A DNA stretch of 64,000 bases from assembly GCF_000682755.1 (NCBI RefSeq), contig NZ_AWFF01000033.1, forward strand, positions 1 to 64,000, read 5' to 3'. Positions 53,370 through 62,426 of the stretch are shown here, piece after piece (position 1 is the stretch's first letter; each line of letters starts with the position of its first letter). Made by a program: the position numbers and the translations under genes. Origin of the DNA: Hyphomonas beringensis. Its GTDB lineage: Bacteria; Pseudomonadota; Alphaproteobacteria; Caulobacterales; Hyphomonadaceae. Below the pieces are notes generated by a model that searched no databases, was not told where the DNA came from, and saw nothing but the letters and a program-made list of their open reading frames with translations.

Positions 53370-54023
53370 TCAAGATACGTCGGGCTTGCGCAACAGTTCC
53401 GTTTCGATCTCCAGATGCACGGTGTCGGCCAGCAATCCGCTGAATTTACTGATCCCGAATTCGGTCCGGTCGATATCCCCACGAATGGAGAAGCCTGCAA
53501 CATCGGCTCCACGCAGCCGATCATAGGCCGAGCCATTGAACTTGACCGACAAGGTGATCGGCGCGGACCGGCCATGCAGGGTGAGGACACCCTCAACATC
53601 CGCAGTCGTCTCGCCAGTCCGGATGATCCGCGTGGACTGAAACCGGGCCTGTGGATAGTGCGTGGCATCGAACCAGTCCGGCCCCATCAGGGTCTGTGCG
53701 AAATCCTCATTGGCGACGTCGAGTGAGGTCATGTCCACAATGGCTTCCAGCATGGCGTCTTCGGGATGTTTTGGGTCTCCCTTTAGCGTCACGTCGAAAC
53801 GATCAAAACGTCCCACATAAGTGGAGAAATCCAGATGGTTGATCTTGAACAGCAGGGAGGCGTGTGCCGGATCAAGCTGCCAGTTTCCCCCTTTCATCTG
53901 AATGGTTTCAGTCTCGACATCCGGCTTCAGGAAGGGAGCAACGACAGAGGTGCACGCAGTCAGAGCCCACAGGCTCGCTGTTGCAAGTCCCAATCGGGTC
54001 AGTCTGCGTGCTGTCATTTTCAT
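53370..54023 (-). CDS. YceI family lipoprotein
   Basis: A 217-residue lipocalin-like protein (YceI domain) with lipobox LTAC. The fold pattern is readable: GNWQLDPAHASLLFKINHLDFSTYVGRF at the start, then ATHYPQARFQSTRII and DRTEFGISKF. Members bind polyisoprenoids such as ubiquinone. The ATG at 54023 overlaps the stop of the upstream DUF885 gene (ATGA), so the two are coupled. Confidence 0.9.
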   Translation of the reverse strand: MKMTARRLTRLGLATASLWALTACTSVVAPFLKPDVETETIQMKGGNWQLDPAHASLLFKINHLDFSTYVGRFDRFDVTLKGDPKHPEDAMLEAIVDMTSLDVANEDFAQTLMGPDWFDATHYPQARFQSTRIIRTGETTADVEGVLTLHGRSAPITLSVKFNGSAYDRLRGADVAGFSIRGDIDRTEFGISKFSGLLADTVHLEIETELLRKPDVS

Positions 54024-55897
54024 GCGTCCTTCTTCTCGTCGATCCATTCGTCGACATTTTCTTCCAGTATCTGAAGCGGCACCGCGCCATCCTTCAGAAC
54101 CACGTCATGAAATTCGCGAATATCGAACTGGTCGCCCAGTTCCGCCTTGGCATGTTCACGCAGCTCAACGATCTTCAGCATGCCGATTTTGTAGGCCGTA
54201 GCCTGGCCCGGCATCACGATATAGCGCTCAATTGCCTTGCGCGCGTCACCTTCCGGGTTTGGCGTGTTGTCCATCAGATACTGGATCGCCTGCTCGCGCG
54301 TCCATTTCTTGTCGTGGATGCCCGTATCCACGACCAGCCGGGCAGCCCGCCAGATCTCCATCGCGAGGCGGCCGAAATCATCATATGGATCAGAGTAGTA
54401 GCCCATTTCCTTCGGAAGAAGTTCGGAATAGAGGCCCCAGCCTTCGGTGAAGGCCGTATACCCGCCAAACTTGCGGAAGCTCGGAATGCCGTCCAGTTCC
54501 TGGGCAATGGCGATCTGCATGTGGTGGCCGGGGATGCCTTCATGAAAGGCGAGCGCCTGCATCTGATAGGTCGGCATATCCTGCATGCGGTACAGGTTTG
54601 CGTAATAGATGCCGGGGCGGCTGCCATCCGGGGCAGGGCGGGAATAGAACGCCTTACCAGCAGATTTCTCGCGGAACGGCTCAACCGCTTTGACGATCAT
54701 GTCTGCTTTTGGGAAGGTCTTGAATACGCTTGGCAGATCCGCCTTCATGCCATCAATGATTTCAGTCGCTTCGCTGAGATATTCCGCCCGGCCTTCTTCC
54801 GTATTCGGCAGGTAGAATTGTTCATCGGTCCGCATGAATTCGAAGAAATCCTGCAGGCTGCCTTCAAAGCCGACCTGTTGCATGATGCCGCGCATTTCAT
54901 CCTGGATACGGGCCACTTCATCGAGGCCCAGCTGATGGATCTCCGCAGCGCTCTTGTCCGTTGTGGTCACCTGTTTCAGGCGCATTGCGTAATAGTCTTC
55001 CCCATCAGGGAACTTCCAGGCGCCATCATCCGTGGTGGCTGTTTTGGCTTGTTCAGTCAGTACGGCGATGGCGTTTTCATAAGCGGGGCCGACGGAGGTT
55101 TTCAGCGCGATTGCTGCGCGGTCCAGCAGATCTGAGGCTGTCTCCGCGTCGATATCGCCCTTGTCGAGCATGGCCTGTAGCTTGCCCCGGAAATCCTCCA
55201 TCAGCGGGCTGTCCTCGCTGCCATCAGATATATCGCTGGTGAAGGGATAGCCCGTGATAACCCCTTGAGAGTCGCTCAGCACGTATGGGTACACGAAAGC
55301 CGGTGGCTGGATGCCCTGGCTGACGGAGTATTTCGCATTCTCGACACTCTGTCCGAGATATTCGCTGACGCCTTCAAGGCGGGAGATATAGGCTTCGGCA
55401 TCGGACAGGCTGGCGACGCGGTGCTGGTTTACCAGGAAAGCCGGAATGCCGGATTGGGCGCCGAACATCTGGTTGAACGTGTAGCCATAGTGCCGATACG
55501 GGAAGGCGGCCTCGGCGCGGGCAAGCTCATACTCTGCCAGACGCCAGGAGAGCTGTGCCTGGTCATCCAGCTTGTCGAAATCGAAATTGTCCTTCATCTC
55601 GGCGATGTTCTGGCGCTGGATCTCCAGATCCTCGATTGCACGAGCATCGGTGATGTCATCCCATTTGCCATAATCAGTCTTGATGCCGAGATAGGTCTGC
55701 ATCATCGGGCTGCGGGCCGCGGCATCCTGGAATTTCTCTTCAAACCAGGCGTTAAGACGCTCGCTCTCGGTTTCGGTCTCGACGGCTTCCTGAGCCATCT
55801 CCTGCGTTGCGGGCGCCGGGACAGTCTCTGCCATGTGCGTTCCGTTGCAAGCTGCCAGGAGGAGAAGGCCTGCTATGGCGGTGGAAGTCTGTCTCAT
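54020..55897 (-). CDS. DUF885 family lipoprotein peptidase-like
   Basis: A 625-residue lipoprotein (lipobox LAAC) of the DUF885 family, which resembles M3/M32-type metallopeptidases. The metal motif is HEGIPGHH, with a conserved glutamate downstream in FTEGWGLYSE. It likely acts as a periplasmic carboxypeptidase on peptides. The ATG at 55897 with GAGGCACTTC upstream is preferred over the ATG at 55966, which would place a polar stretch before the signal. It is co-transcribed with yceI. Confidence 0.88.
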   Translation of the reverse strand: MRQTSTAIAGLLLLAACNGTHMAETVPAPATQEMAQEAVETETESERLNAWFEEKFQDAAARSPMMQTYLGIKTDYGKWDDITDARAIEDLEIQRQNIAEMKDNFDFDKLDDQAQLSWRLAEYELARAEAAFPYRHYGYTFNQMFGAQSGIPAFLVNQHRVASLSDAEAYISRLEGVSEYLGQSVENAKYSVSQGIQPPAFVYPYVLSDSQGVITGYPFTSDISDGSEDSPLMEDFRGKLQAMLDKGDIDAETASDLLDRAAIALKTSVGPAYENAIAVLTEQAKTATTDDGAWKFPDGEDYYAMRLKQVTTTDKSAAEIHQLGLDEVARIQDEMRGIMQQVGFEGSLQDFFEFMRTDEQFYLPNTEEGRAEYLSEATEIIDGMKADLPSVFKTFPKADMIVKAVEPFREKSAGKAFYSRPAPDGSRPGIYYANLYRMQDMPTYQMQALAFHEGIPGHHMQIAIAQELDGIPSFRKFGGYTAFTEGWGLYSELLPKEMGYYSDPYDDFGRLAMEIWRAARLVVDTGIHDKKWTREQAIQYLMDNTPNPEGDARKAIERYIVMPGQATAYKIGMLKIVELREHAKAELGDQFDIREFHDVVLKDGAVPLQILEENVDEWIDEKKDA

Positions 55898-56099
55898 GAA
55901 GTGCCTCGATTGCTCTGTGAATTCTGTAATTTCTACTGTTTGCCTTAACGGTTTTTTCGCTTTCATTAACCTTTGCCGTGCGAAACTGAATAAACTAGGA
56001 TTCCGTCATGTCTGAGTCGGCAAGCTACGCCGGGCGAAGAAGGCGTACAGTAAACAGCGCGAAAAATTCAGCGCTGGCGGTAGGAGTGTAAAGCGACCC

Positions 56100-58691
56100 A
56101 TGGATTCCCCAGACCAGGCGAAAGCGACCCCCGCAGAAGACCTTGAACTGGCCCCCGAGGCAAGTGCAACGTCTGCGAGCAATCAGATTGACATGATGCA
56201 GCTTGGCTTCTGGGTCTGCCTGCTCATTTCGATTGCAGCGGCGAGTGTGGCGCTGGCCTGGCCCGGCGCGTCGGGTGCGCCGGGGCCGATTCTGCTGATC
56301 GCCATGGCGTCTGGCGGCCTCGTCTTCCTGCTGTGGAGCGTGCGCGGCGCAGGTCGCATGCTGGGACTGTTCCCGGAGCGTGGCTCCATCGCGCGGGCGG
56401 CGCAATCTGGAATGCCTCGCTTCGGCTGGATCGAGGCGCTGGACGAGTCTGTTTTGATTGCGGACCAGGGCGGCGCCCCTGTCGCGGCCAATACTGCCTA
56501 TCGTGAACTTACCAGCATGGCGCTGATGATGAACCAGTCCGAAGGGGCGCCTGTGACTGTCGATCGCCTTTTCGGGGCAAATCCGGGCCTTGCTGCACCT
56601 GTCTACCGTCTGTCAAAGGATGCCAAGATCGGCCATGCGCGCCGCGAAGTGCTGCCGCCGATCACGATCGGGCCCGAGAGTGTGCCGGCGCAATTTGAAA
56701 TTACGGTCTCTCCGCTGCCACGTGAAAAAGTGCTCTGGAGAATTCGCCCGATTGCCGGGGACCGTGAAGCAACGGGCGCGTCTGACCTTAAGTCGCTTTA
56801 TGTCGAAGATGCACCGATGGGCTTCTTTGCGGCCCGTCCGGACGGCACGATTACCTATGCCAATGGTTGGCTGCGCGACATGCTCGGTCTGCCTGAGACA
56901 GCGAAGAACATCCGCATTGATGACATCATGCGCCCTGAATTCGTGAAGATGCTGGCGCGTGACCGCAAGTCTGGCGCTGCTGGGCGTGTGGATATTCAGC
57001 TGCGCGGCCGTGACGGTGTTGAGCGTCCGGTACAGGCGATCACCACCTGGTCCGGCAAGGGCGCGGAAGCAACAGGCCGCACCATCATTCTGGCGAGCCA
57101 GCAGGTGATGAGCACGGGCGAAGACAGCAATTTCCGTGTCTCCACTGCATCGCGTCCGCCGCGCCCTGATGGCGACCCTATGTTTGATGACGCCCCGTTT
57201 GGCGCCGTCCGCCTCGAAGGGGCAAGCGTCGACAGCGCGATCATCATGGATTCCAACCGCTCCCTGATGGAAATCACCGAAGGCAAAGGCGCGCCAGGCG
57301 GCAAGTTCTCTGACCTCTTCCTTGTGGAAGAGGGGGAGGAGGCGCTGCATGGCCTGCTGGTGGATGCCATCGACAAGCCGGTCGCCCTCAGATTGGCCGG
57401 ACGTGAGCCTAAGCACGTCAACGTCTTCGTCGCCCTCGATGGCGCAGGCCGTCCGTCTGTGGCGTACATCATGGACATTACCGAGCAGCGCGAACTGGAA
57501 ATGCGTCTCGCCCATGGTGAAAAGATGCAGGCCATCGGCCAACTCGCTGGCGGTGTTGCGCATGACTTCAACAATGTGCTGCAGGGCATAATCCTGAACA
57601 ATGAACAGTTGATGGTCCGCCATCCGCTGGGCGATCCGTCCTATCCGAACCTGAAGTCGATCCACGAATTCTCGATCCGGGCCAAGGATCTGGTCAAGAT
57701 GTTGCTCGCCTATGCGCGTCAGCAGACCTTCAAGCGCGAAGTCTTTGCGGTGACAGACTTCATGAGCGAGTTCCACATCTTGCTTCGCCAGCTGCTCGAC
57801 GAGCGGATCGAAATGGAAGTGAAGCATGGCCGCGATGTGCCTTATGTGAAGGCCGACAAGAACCAGCTGGAGAATGCCCTGTTCAACCTGGCCACCAATG
57901 CGCGCGATGCGATGCTGGCCCACAAAAATGGCGGCAAGCTGACGATCCGCACGGCGCGCTCCACAGGCAAGGAAGCGCAGGAGAAAGGCTTCTCCTTTGT
58001 CAGCGACGGCGACTACATGCTGATCGAAGTGGAAGATACCGGCCACGGCATGACCAAGGATGTCATGGACAAGATCTTCCAGCCCTTCTTCACCACTAAA
58101 GAAGCCGGCGTCGGAACAGGTCTGGGCTTGGCGACAGTTTACGGCATTATCAAACAGTCCGGCGGCTATATCTGCACCACGTCGAATGTTGGTAAAGGCA
58201 CCACCTTCCATATCTACCTGCCTGCCCTGAAGGCTGAGGAAATTCCTGAGCCGGTAGAGATGACGCAGACGGAGAAAGTCAGCAGCCGTCCGATGGATAT
58301 TTCCGGACGGGGACGGATCCTGCTTATCGAGGACGAAGACGGCGTTCGCGGTATTGCGGCCTCTCTGCTGCGCACCAGCGGTTATGAGGTGGAAGAGGCG
58401 TGCGATGGCGAAGAGGCAATGGAAATCCTTGAGGATCATCCGTGCAGTTTCGACCTGGTCATCTCCGATGTCGTCATGCCAGGCAAGGATGGTCCGACGC
58501 TGATCCGTGAGGCCAAGGAATTGCTGGGCCACGCCCGCGTCATCTTCATCTCCGGATATGCCGAGCGCGATATCGCGAAGCAGTTGGATGATGACCGTGC
58601 GGTCTCCTTCCTGCCGAAGCCATTCACGGTGCGTCAGCTGGCTGAGCGCGTGAAACAGGAATTGGGCAATCCCAGCAAGGAAGCTGCCTGA
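56100..58691 (+). CDS. cckA: Cell-cycle hybrid histidine kinase CckA
   Basis: An 863-residue hybrid kinase. Two transmembrane segments (about residues 37-60 and 63-80) are followed by PAS domains (about 110-180, 230-350, 370-470). The HisKA domain has H488 in GGVAHDFNN, the HATPase has EDTGHGMTKDVMDKIFQPFFTTK and GTGLGLATVYGI, and the REC domain has D790 in ISDVVMPGKDG. The HDFNN H-box and order match Caulobacter CckA, which phosphorylates CtrA and CpdR through ChpT to drive the cell cycle and flagellar gene control. A hairpin terminator follows. Confidence 0.95.
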   Translation: MDSPDQAKATPAEDLELAPEASATSASNQIDMMQLGFWVCLLISIAAASVALAWPGASGAPGPILLIAMASGGLVFLLWSVRGAGRMLGLFPERGSIARAAQSGMPRFGWIEALDESVLIADQGGAPVAANTAYRELTSMALMMNQSEGAPVTVDRLFGANPGLAAPVYRLSKDAKIGHARREVLPPITIGPESVPAQFEITVSPLPREKVLWRIRPIAGDREATGASDLKSLYVEDAPMGFFAARPDGTITYANGWLRDMLGLPETAKNIRIDDIMRPEFVKMLARDRKSGAAGRVDIQLRGRDGVERPVQAITTWSGKGAEATGRTIILASQQVMSTGEDSNFRVSTASRPPRPDGDPMFDDAPFGAVRLEGASVDSAIIMDSNRSLMEITEGKGAPGGKFSDLFLVEEGEEALHGLLVDAIDKPVALRLAGREPKHVNVFVALDGAGRPSVAYIMDITEQRELEMRLAHGEKMQAIGQLAGGVAHDFNNVLQGIILNNEQLMVRHPLGDPSYPNLKSIHEFSIRAKDLVKMLLAYARQQTFKREVFAVTDFMSEFHILLRQLLDERIEMEVKHGRDVPYVKADKNQLENALFNLATNARDAMLAHKNGGKLTIRTARSTGKEAQEKGFSFVSDGDYMLIEVEDTGHGMTKDVMDKIFQPFFTTKEAGVGTGLGLATVYGIIKQSGGYICTTSNVGKGTTFHIYLPALKAEEIPEPVEMTQTEKVSSRPMDISGRGRILLIEDEDGVRGIAASLLRTSGYEVEEACDGEEAMEILEDHPCSFDLVISDVVMPGKDGPTLIREAKELLGHARVIFISGYAERDIAKQLDDDRAVSFLPKPFTVRQLAERVKQELGNPSKEAA

Positions 58692-58712
58692 AAGGAATAG
58701 CTGAAATCTGAC

Positions 58713-58743
58713 GATGGCCTGAAGCTTTAACGCTCAGGCCATC
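58713..58743 (+). terminator. Hairpin terminator after cckA
   Basis: GATGGCCTG-(a)-AGC-tttaac-GCT-CAGGCCATC forms a 12-bp stem with one bulged A, 22 bp after the cckA stop. The T-tract is weak (AGACGTTTCTG). Confidence 0.5.
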
Positions 58744-58779
58744 AGACGTTTCTGCTTATGCGGGAATGTGCCCCAGCCT

Positions 58780-59514
58780 TCAGACAGATGCCCAGAATTG
58801 CTTCAGGACTTCGGCAAAGGCTTCCGGCCGTTCTGCGCACGCCCAGTGACCGGCGCCCCGTTCCACATGTAACGGAATGTTCCACTTCTGCGAAAACCGT
58901 TCGGCTACGGAGAGGTCAACATACGGGTCTGTCTCTCCCCAGAATAGCTGGCCCTGTGCGGGTAGATTCTTCAGATCTTCCACCCACTCTCCCTTGAAGC
59001 GCAAGCCCACGGCCGAACGGTATAGGCTAAGAATGCATTGCCGCATCGTCTTGTCTATGAGCGGCACTTCTTGTTTGGCCAGATCTGTCGGCATTCCGCC
59101 CTGCATTAGGGCGGGCAGAAGGCGCTGTTTGTTCCGCATACCCAGCATGACCATCTCACCGACCAGAGGTGTCGCCCAGCGCCTGGCCATGGTGTGGCCG
59201 GAATAGTCAGGGTCAATCACGGCATTGGTAACGCACCAGCTGCGCACCAGATCTGGGCGCAGAGAGGTGGCTCTCAAAGTCAGGAGCGCGCCCCAGTCAT
59301 GGCCGACAATGTCCACAGGCTCGCCAGCGGCTTCCATCTGGCCAGCCAGCCAATCGGCATAGGCATCCTTTGTGGCACTGAAGCCCTCCGGCCTTTCACA
59401 GCCAAAGCCGGGCAGGGCGGGCGCTTTGTAATCCGCCTCCGTCAGGCCAAGGGCTTGGACCAGAGGCCGCCACAAATGCGGAGTATCCGGAACGCCATGG
59501 ACAAAAATAATCAC
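58780..59514 (-). CDS. Alpha/beta hydrolase with Asp nucleophile (epoxide hydrolase/haloalkane dehalogenase-like)
   Basis: A 244-residue alpha/beta hydrolase. The elbow is GHDWGALL with aspartate as the nucleophile, the HGxP oxyanion motif is HGVPDTPHLW, and the histidine is in RGAGHWACAERP. This combination fits epoxide hydrolases and haloalkane dehalogenases rather than esterases. The start is GTG at 59514. It is divergent from an S24-type regulator with a 77-bp gap that holds a perfect inverted repeat. Confidence 0.85.
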   Translation of the reverse strand: MIIFVHGVPDTPHLWRPLVQALGLTEADYKAPALPGFGCERPEGFSATKDAYADWLAGQMEAAGEPVDIVGHDWGALLTLRATSLRPDLVRSWCVTNAVIDPDYSGHTMARRWATPLVGEMVMLGMRNKQRLLPALMQGGMPTDLAKQEVPLIDKTMRQCILSLYRSAVGLRFKGEWVEDLKNLPAQGQLFWGETDPYVDLSVAERFSQKWNIPLHVERGAGHWACAERPEAFAEVLKQFWASV

Positions 59515-59532
59515 ACTGCTTCTCCCACCCTG

Positions 59533-59557
59533 TTGACAATAGGTTGATATTCCTATT
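59533..59557. promoter_or_regulatory. Operator-like inverted repeat overlapping a TTGACA promoter element
   Basis: AATAGG-ttgatatt-CCTATT (59538-59557) is a perfect 6-bp inverted repeat. It touches TTGACA (59533-59538) in the divergent gap between the alpha/beta hydrolase and the S24 regulator. A second repeat, TGGGA-atatta-TCCCA (59577-59592), abuts the regulator ATG. Autorepression is a reasonable inference. Confidence 0.5.
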
Positions 59558-59591
59558 TAGCAGGCAAGGCAACCATTGGGAATATTATCCC

Positions 59592-60209
59592 ATGAAACAT
59601 CGGGATATCTGGCGGGGCATTGACGCTCTGGCTGAGCATCATGGACTGACGGCTTCGGGCCTCGCGCGCCGGGCGGGGCTGGACCCGACGGCGTTCAATC
59701 CGTCCAAACGCCAAGGCGCGGACGGGCGGCCTCGCTGGCCCTCTACGGAGAGCCTTGCGCGCGTGCTGGACGCGGTGGGGCAGGGCTTTGATGACTTCGC
59801 CGCACTTGTGGATGGTCGACGAGGGGCGATCGCGCCGCTCATTGGGTTTGCACAGGCGGGTCAAGATGGCTTCTTTGATGATGCGGGCTTCCCGGTTGGC
59901 GGGGGCTGGGAAGAGGTTCGCTTTCCGGGCCTCGGCACGGAATCTGTCTATGCGCTGGAGATCAGCGGAGATTCCATGGAACCGGCCTATCGGGCAGGGG
60001 ACCGCATTATCGTTGCGCCCGCCGCAGAGGTGAAGCCGGGTGACCGGGTTGTGGCAAAGACTGTGGACGGAGAGGTCATGGCCAAGGTTCTGGCCCGCAA
60101 GAACACCCGCACCGTGGAACTTGCCTCTCTGAACCCGGCCTATCCCTTACGGAGTTTCAAGCCGTCTGAGCTCGCCTGGATCGCACGCATCCTGTGGGCC
60201 AGCCAGTAA
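59592..60209 (+). CDS. S24/LexA-fold transcriptional regulator
   Basis: A 205-residue repressor with an N-terminal helix-turn-helix (about residues 5-75, LTASGLARRAGLDPTAFN) and a C-terminal S24 peptidase domain. The catalytic dyad S128 (ISGDSMEP) and K165 (VMAKVL) are 37 residues apart, as in LexA. A possible cleavage pair A89-G90 sits in FAQAGQ. It could be autocleaved on a stress signal, but such XRE-S24 proteins in alphaproteobacteria are often non-SOS regulators. It has its own operator-like repeats. An in-frame upstream start (59544) is rejected. Confidence 0.85.
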   Translation: MKHRDIWRGIDALAEHHGLTASGLARRAGLDPTAFNPSKRQGADGRPRWPSTESLARVLDAVGQGFDDFAALVDGRRGAIAPLIGFAQAGQDGFFDDAGFPVGGGWEEVRFPGLGTESVYALEISGDSMEPAYRAGDRIIVAPAAEVKPGDRVVAKTVDGEVMAKVLARKNTRTVELASLNPAYPLRSFKPSELAWIARILWASQ

Positions 60210-60233
60210 TACGCTGATTGCATCCATTCTGCC

Positions 60234-60416
60234 ATGTTTCGCGTAGAAAGGGCAGATTCGGAAGCCGCGACAGAGGCAGGCAATATGGCCAATCTCATTC
60301 TCTTGCTGGAAGACAATCCCCGCATGGCACAGATGTTCGCCACGTGGGGGCGTATGAGCGACGACAAGCGACAGGCCTATCGCGAAACGGCAAAGGCCTT
60401 TCTTGATCAATTGTGA
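60234..60416 (+). CDS. Small protein of unknown function ending in an inverted repeat
   Basis: A 60-residue frame that may start at ATG 60234 or at M18 (60285). The M18 form reads MANLILLLEDNPRMAQMFATWG then a helical charged end (DDKRQAYRETAKAFLDQL). No family is recognised. The last eight codons and the stop lie inside the 17-bp inverted repeat that follows. Codon use is ordinary. Reality is moderately supported by frame length and position 24 bp after the regulator. Confidence 0.45.
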   Translation: MFRVERADSEAATEAGNMANLILLLEDNPRMAQMFATWGRMSDDKRQAYRETAKAFLDQL

Positions 60417-60430
60417 TCAAGAAAGGCCTT
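60393..60430. terminator. Perfect 17-bp inverted repeat between convergent genes
   Basis: AAGGCCTTTCTTGATCA-attg-TGATCAAGAAAGGCCTT, perfect over 17 bp with a 4-nt loop. It lies between the small ORF and the convergent L,D-transpeptidase. No T-tract follows on the + strand and only a short one on the minus strand, so it could be an atypical terminator or a protein-binding site. Confidence 0.5.
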
Positions 60431-60452
60431 GTCGGGGGAATGTCTAAGGCGC

Positions 60453-62267
60453 TTAGCCCTTTTTGCGGCTTGTCGAAGCCTTGGCCATCTCTTCTTCTGT
60501 TTGCGGAATATAGAGTGGCGCATACTTGTCCACCATCATGAGGCCGCCCTCTTCATTATATACGTCACGCCAGAAATAAGGGGTGCCATCTTCACCCACT
60601 GTCACCGTCATGTAGGTGATGTGAATCTGAGTCTCATTTGTGAAGTTGATACGCTCCGGCGCCGTGCCTTCGAGGGCCTCTTCAACATCCTTTTTGGACA
60701 CAACCGGATCATCCTCGGCGATCCATTCGGCCATCTCATCAGGGTTTTCCAGGCGAATACAGCCAGAGCTGAATGTGCGTTGCGCTCTGTCAAACAGTCT
60801 CTTGCCAGGCGTGCCGTGCAGGTACACTGAGTATTGGTTCGGGAAAATGATTTTCATGTCCCCCAATGCATTGCTCGCGCCGGGGCCTTGGATAAGCTGG
60901 TAATTCTGAGCTGATGCCGGATCCGTCCAGTCCACGCTGGCCGCAGACACCTGCTGGCCGGTGGCACGGTCTATAACTGTGAAGTTCTTGCGTGTAGCGT
61001 AGCTTGGGTCTTTGGCCAGCTTGCTCAGCTTGTCCTTCTTCACGATGCTGACGGGTGCATACCATTTCGGATTTGCCACGGCATATTCGACCTGATCTGA
61101 AAAGACCGGGGTCTCCCGTGACGGCATCCCGACAATCGTCTTCATGGAGATTTCCATACGGCCATCGTCCCAGCCCTCTACCATAAAGGAAGGGATGTTC
61201 GCCCAGATATACTTCTCGCCAAGATCATCATAATGACGCCAGCGGTTCATCGTGTCGGCGATACGGTCGATCTTGGATTCGACGCTCTCATTCAGGGCCG
61301 CGAGCGTCTTGTCGCCAAGTACGCCATCATCCTCAAGGCCGTGATGACGCTGGAAAGCCTTCAGGCCTTCCTCAAGCTTTGTATCGAAGACCATTTCCGG
61401 ATCAACGGAAGCGTCTTTCGTCTCATCAGTGGCTTCGGAATCATCCAGGCCGATTGTTTGCAGCAGGGCCTCTGTCCAGGTTTCCGGTTCCATATAGCCT
61501 TCACGTTCCAGGCGTTCGCGCAGGGCCGGAACACGGGCGTCTGTGTCTCCAGGCTCTATAGCATCGCCTGCCGGAATGGCCAGCCAACCGCCTTCCGCTT
61601 TCAGTTCACGATACTGTTTGAGCTCTTTCTTGAGGCGCATATATTGCGGGTGCGTTGGCTCCATGTCGGACAGAACGTCGTCGGCATCGCCTTTGGCTGC
61701 CTTTATGAGGTTCTTTTGAACCATGGACATGGAAGGCTTGTCAGTCTTTGACGTTGCGGCTTCGCCATTGTCGGAAAGTCCTCCGCTTACAGCAGATGCC
61801 ATGCGAACCCAGGCGGCTGTCAGTCGCAGATCAGCTTCCGCGCGAGCTTCAGATGTCTCGCCATTGAATCTCTGGTCAATCATGTTCTCAAGCAGGTCGG
61901 CAGATGTATCCGATGCGACGATGCCATATGAAAAGAGATCTGCGCGTGCACGCTTCAGGGATTGCGCCCCTTTTTTTGTCCAGACCGGCTCAAATACATT
62001 CTGGGCATATGTGGCACGCACCGTCATTAGAACCCCGGCTTCGGTCTCTGCAGAAAGTTCTTCTTCCAGCCAGTCATTGGTGATCAGAGCTTGCAGAGCA
62101 TTGGCTTCAGGGGACGAAAGTGTCGAGCCCATGGCTTCGTCGGCAGTTAGAGCGGCGACGGGGGCAGTATCGACTGGCGCGGCATGCTGAGCTGAGGCTG
62201 TTGCTGCGACGAACAGGCTGGCTGTTGCGAGAATCGTTGAGGCAAGGAGCTTGTTGTTGGTATTCAT
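60453..62267 (-). CDS. L,D-transpeptidase (YkuD) with peptidoglycan-binding domain
   Basis: A 604-residue secreted enzyme with a signal peptide (ATASAQ) and a large N-terminal part. A peptidoglycan-binding domain 1 follows (LKAFQRHHGLEDDGVLGDKTLAALN), then a YkuD domain with catalytic C503 in SSGCIRL and the paired YLHGTPGK. It resembles LdtD/YcbB, which forms 3-3 cross-links in peptidoglycan. The ATG at 62267 is preceded by GAGGGCA. An upstream in-frame ATG at 62345 is rejected. It is divergent from an M15-type peptidase gene. Confidence 0.92.
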   Translation of the reverse strand: MNTNNKLLASTILATASLFVAATASAQHAAPVDTAPVAALTADEAMGSTLSSPEANALQALITNDWLEEELSAETEAGVLMTVRATYAQNVFEPVWTKKGAQSLKRARADLFSYGIVASDTSADLLENMIDQRFNGETSEARAEADLRLTAAWVRMASAVSGGLSDNGEAATSKTDKPSMSMVQKNLIKAAKGDADDVLSDMEPTHPQYMRLKKELKQYRELKAEGGWLAIPAGDAIEPGDTDARVPALRERLEREGYMEPETWTEALLQTIGLDDSEATDETKDASVDPEMVFDTKLEEGLKAFQRHHGLEDDGVLGDKTLAALNESVESKIDRIADTMNRWRHYDDLGEKYIWANIPSFMVEGWDDGRMEISMKTIVGMPSRETPVFSDQVEYAVANPKWYAPVSIVKKDKLSKLAKDPSYATRKNFTVIDRATGQQVSAASVDWTDPASAQNYQLIQGPGASNALGDMKIIFPNQYSVYLHGTPGKRLFDRAQRTFSSGCIRLENPDEMAEWIAEDDPVVSKKDVEEALEGTAPERINFTNETQIHITYMTVTVGEDGTPYFWRDVYNEEGGLMMVDKYAPLYIPQTEEEMAKASTSRKKG

Positions 62268-62426
62268 GTTAAGTGCCCTCTTTGTATGTCCGTTCTGGAA
62301 GCATGGGGCGGCGCTGCTAAGCTGCGTGCCAAAATGCCCCGGCATCGTTGTTCTGAATTCGCCAGTTAAACACGCCGAGTACGCAGGGGTTCCGAGTTTA
62401 AGGCCTGAAAAGGCTGATAAAAATTT

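Noticed and set aside
56613-58532. 639-codon antisense frame inside cckA
   Set aside because: The sense frame carries all kinase motifs; the antisense protein is His/Arg/Gln-rich without domain pattern.
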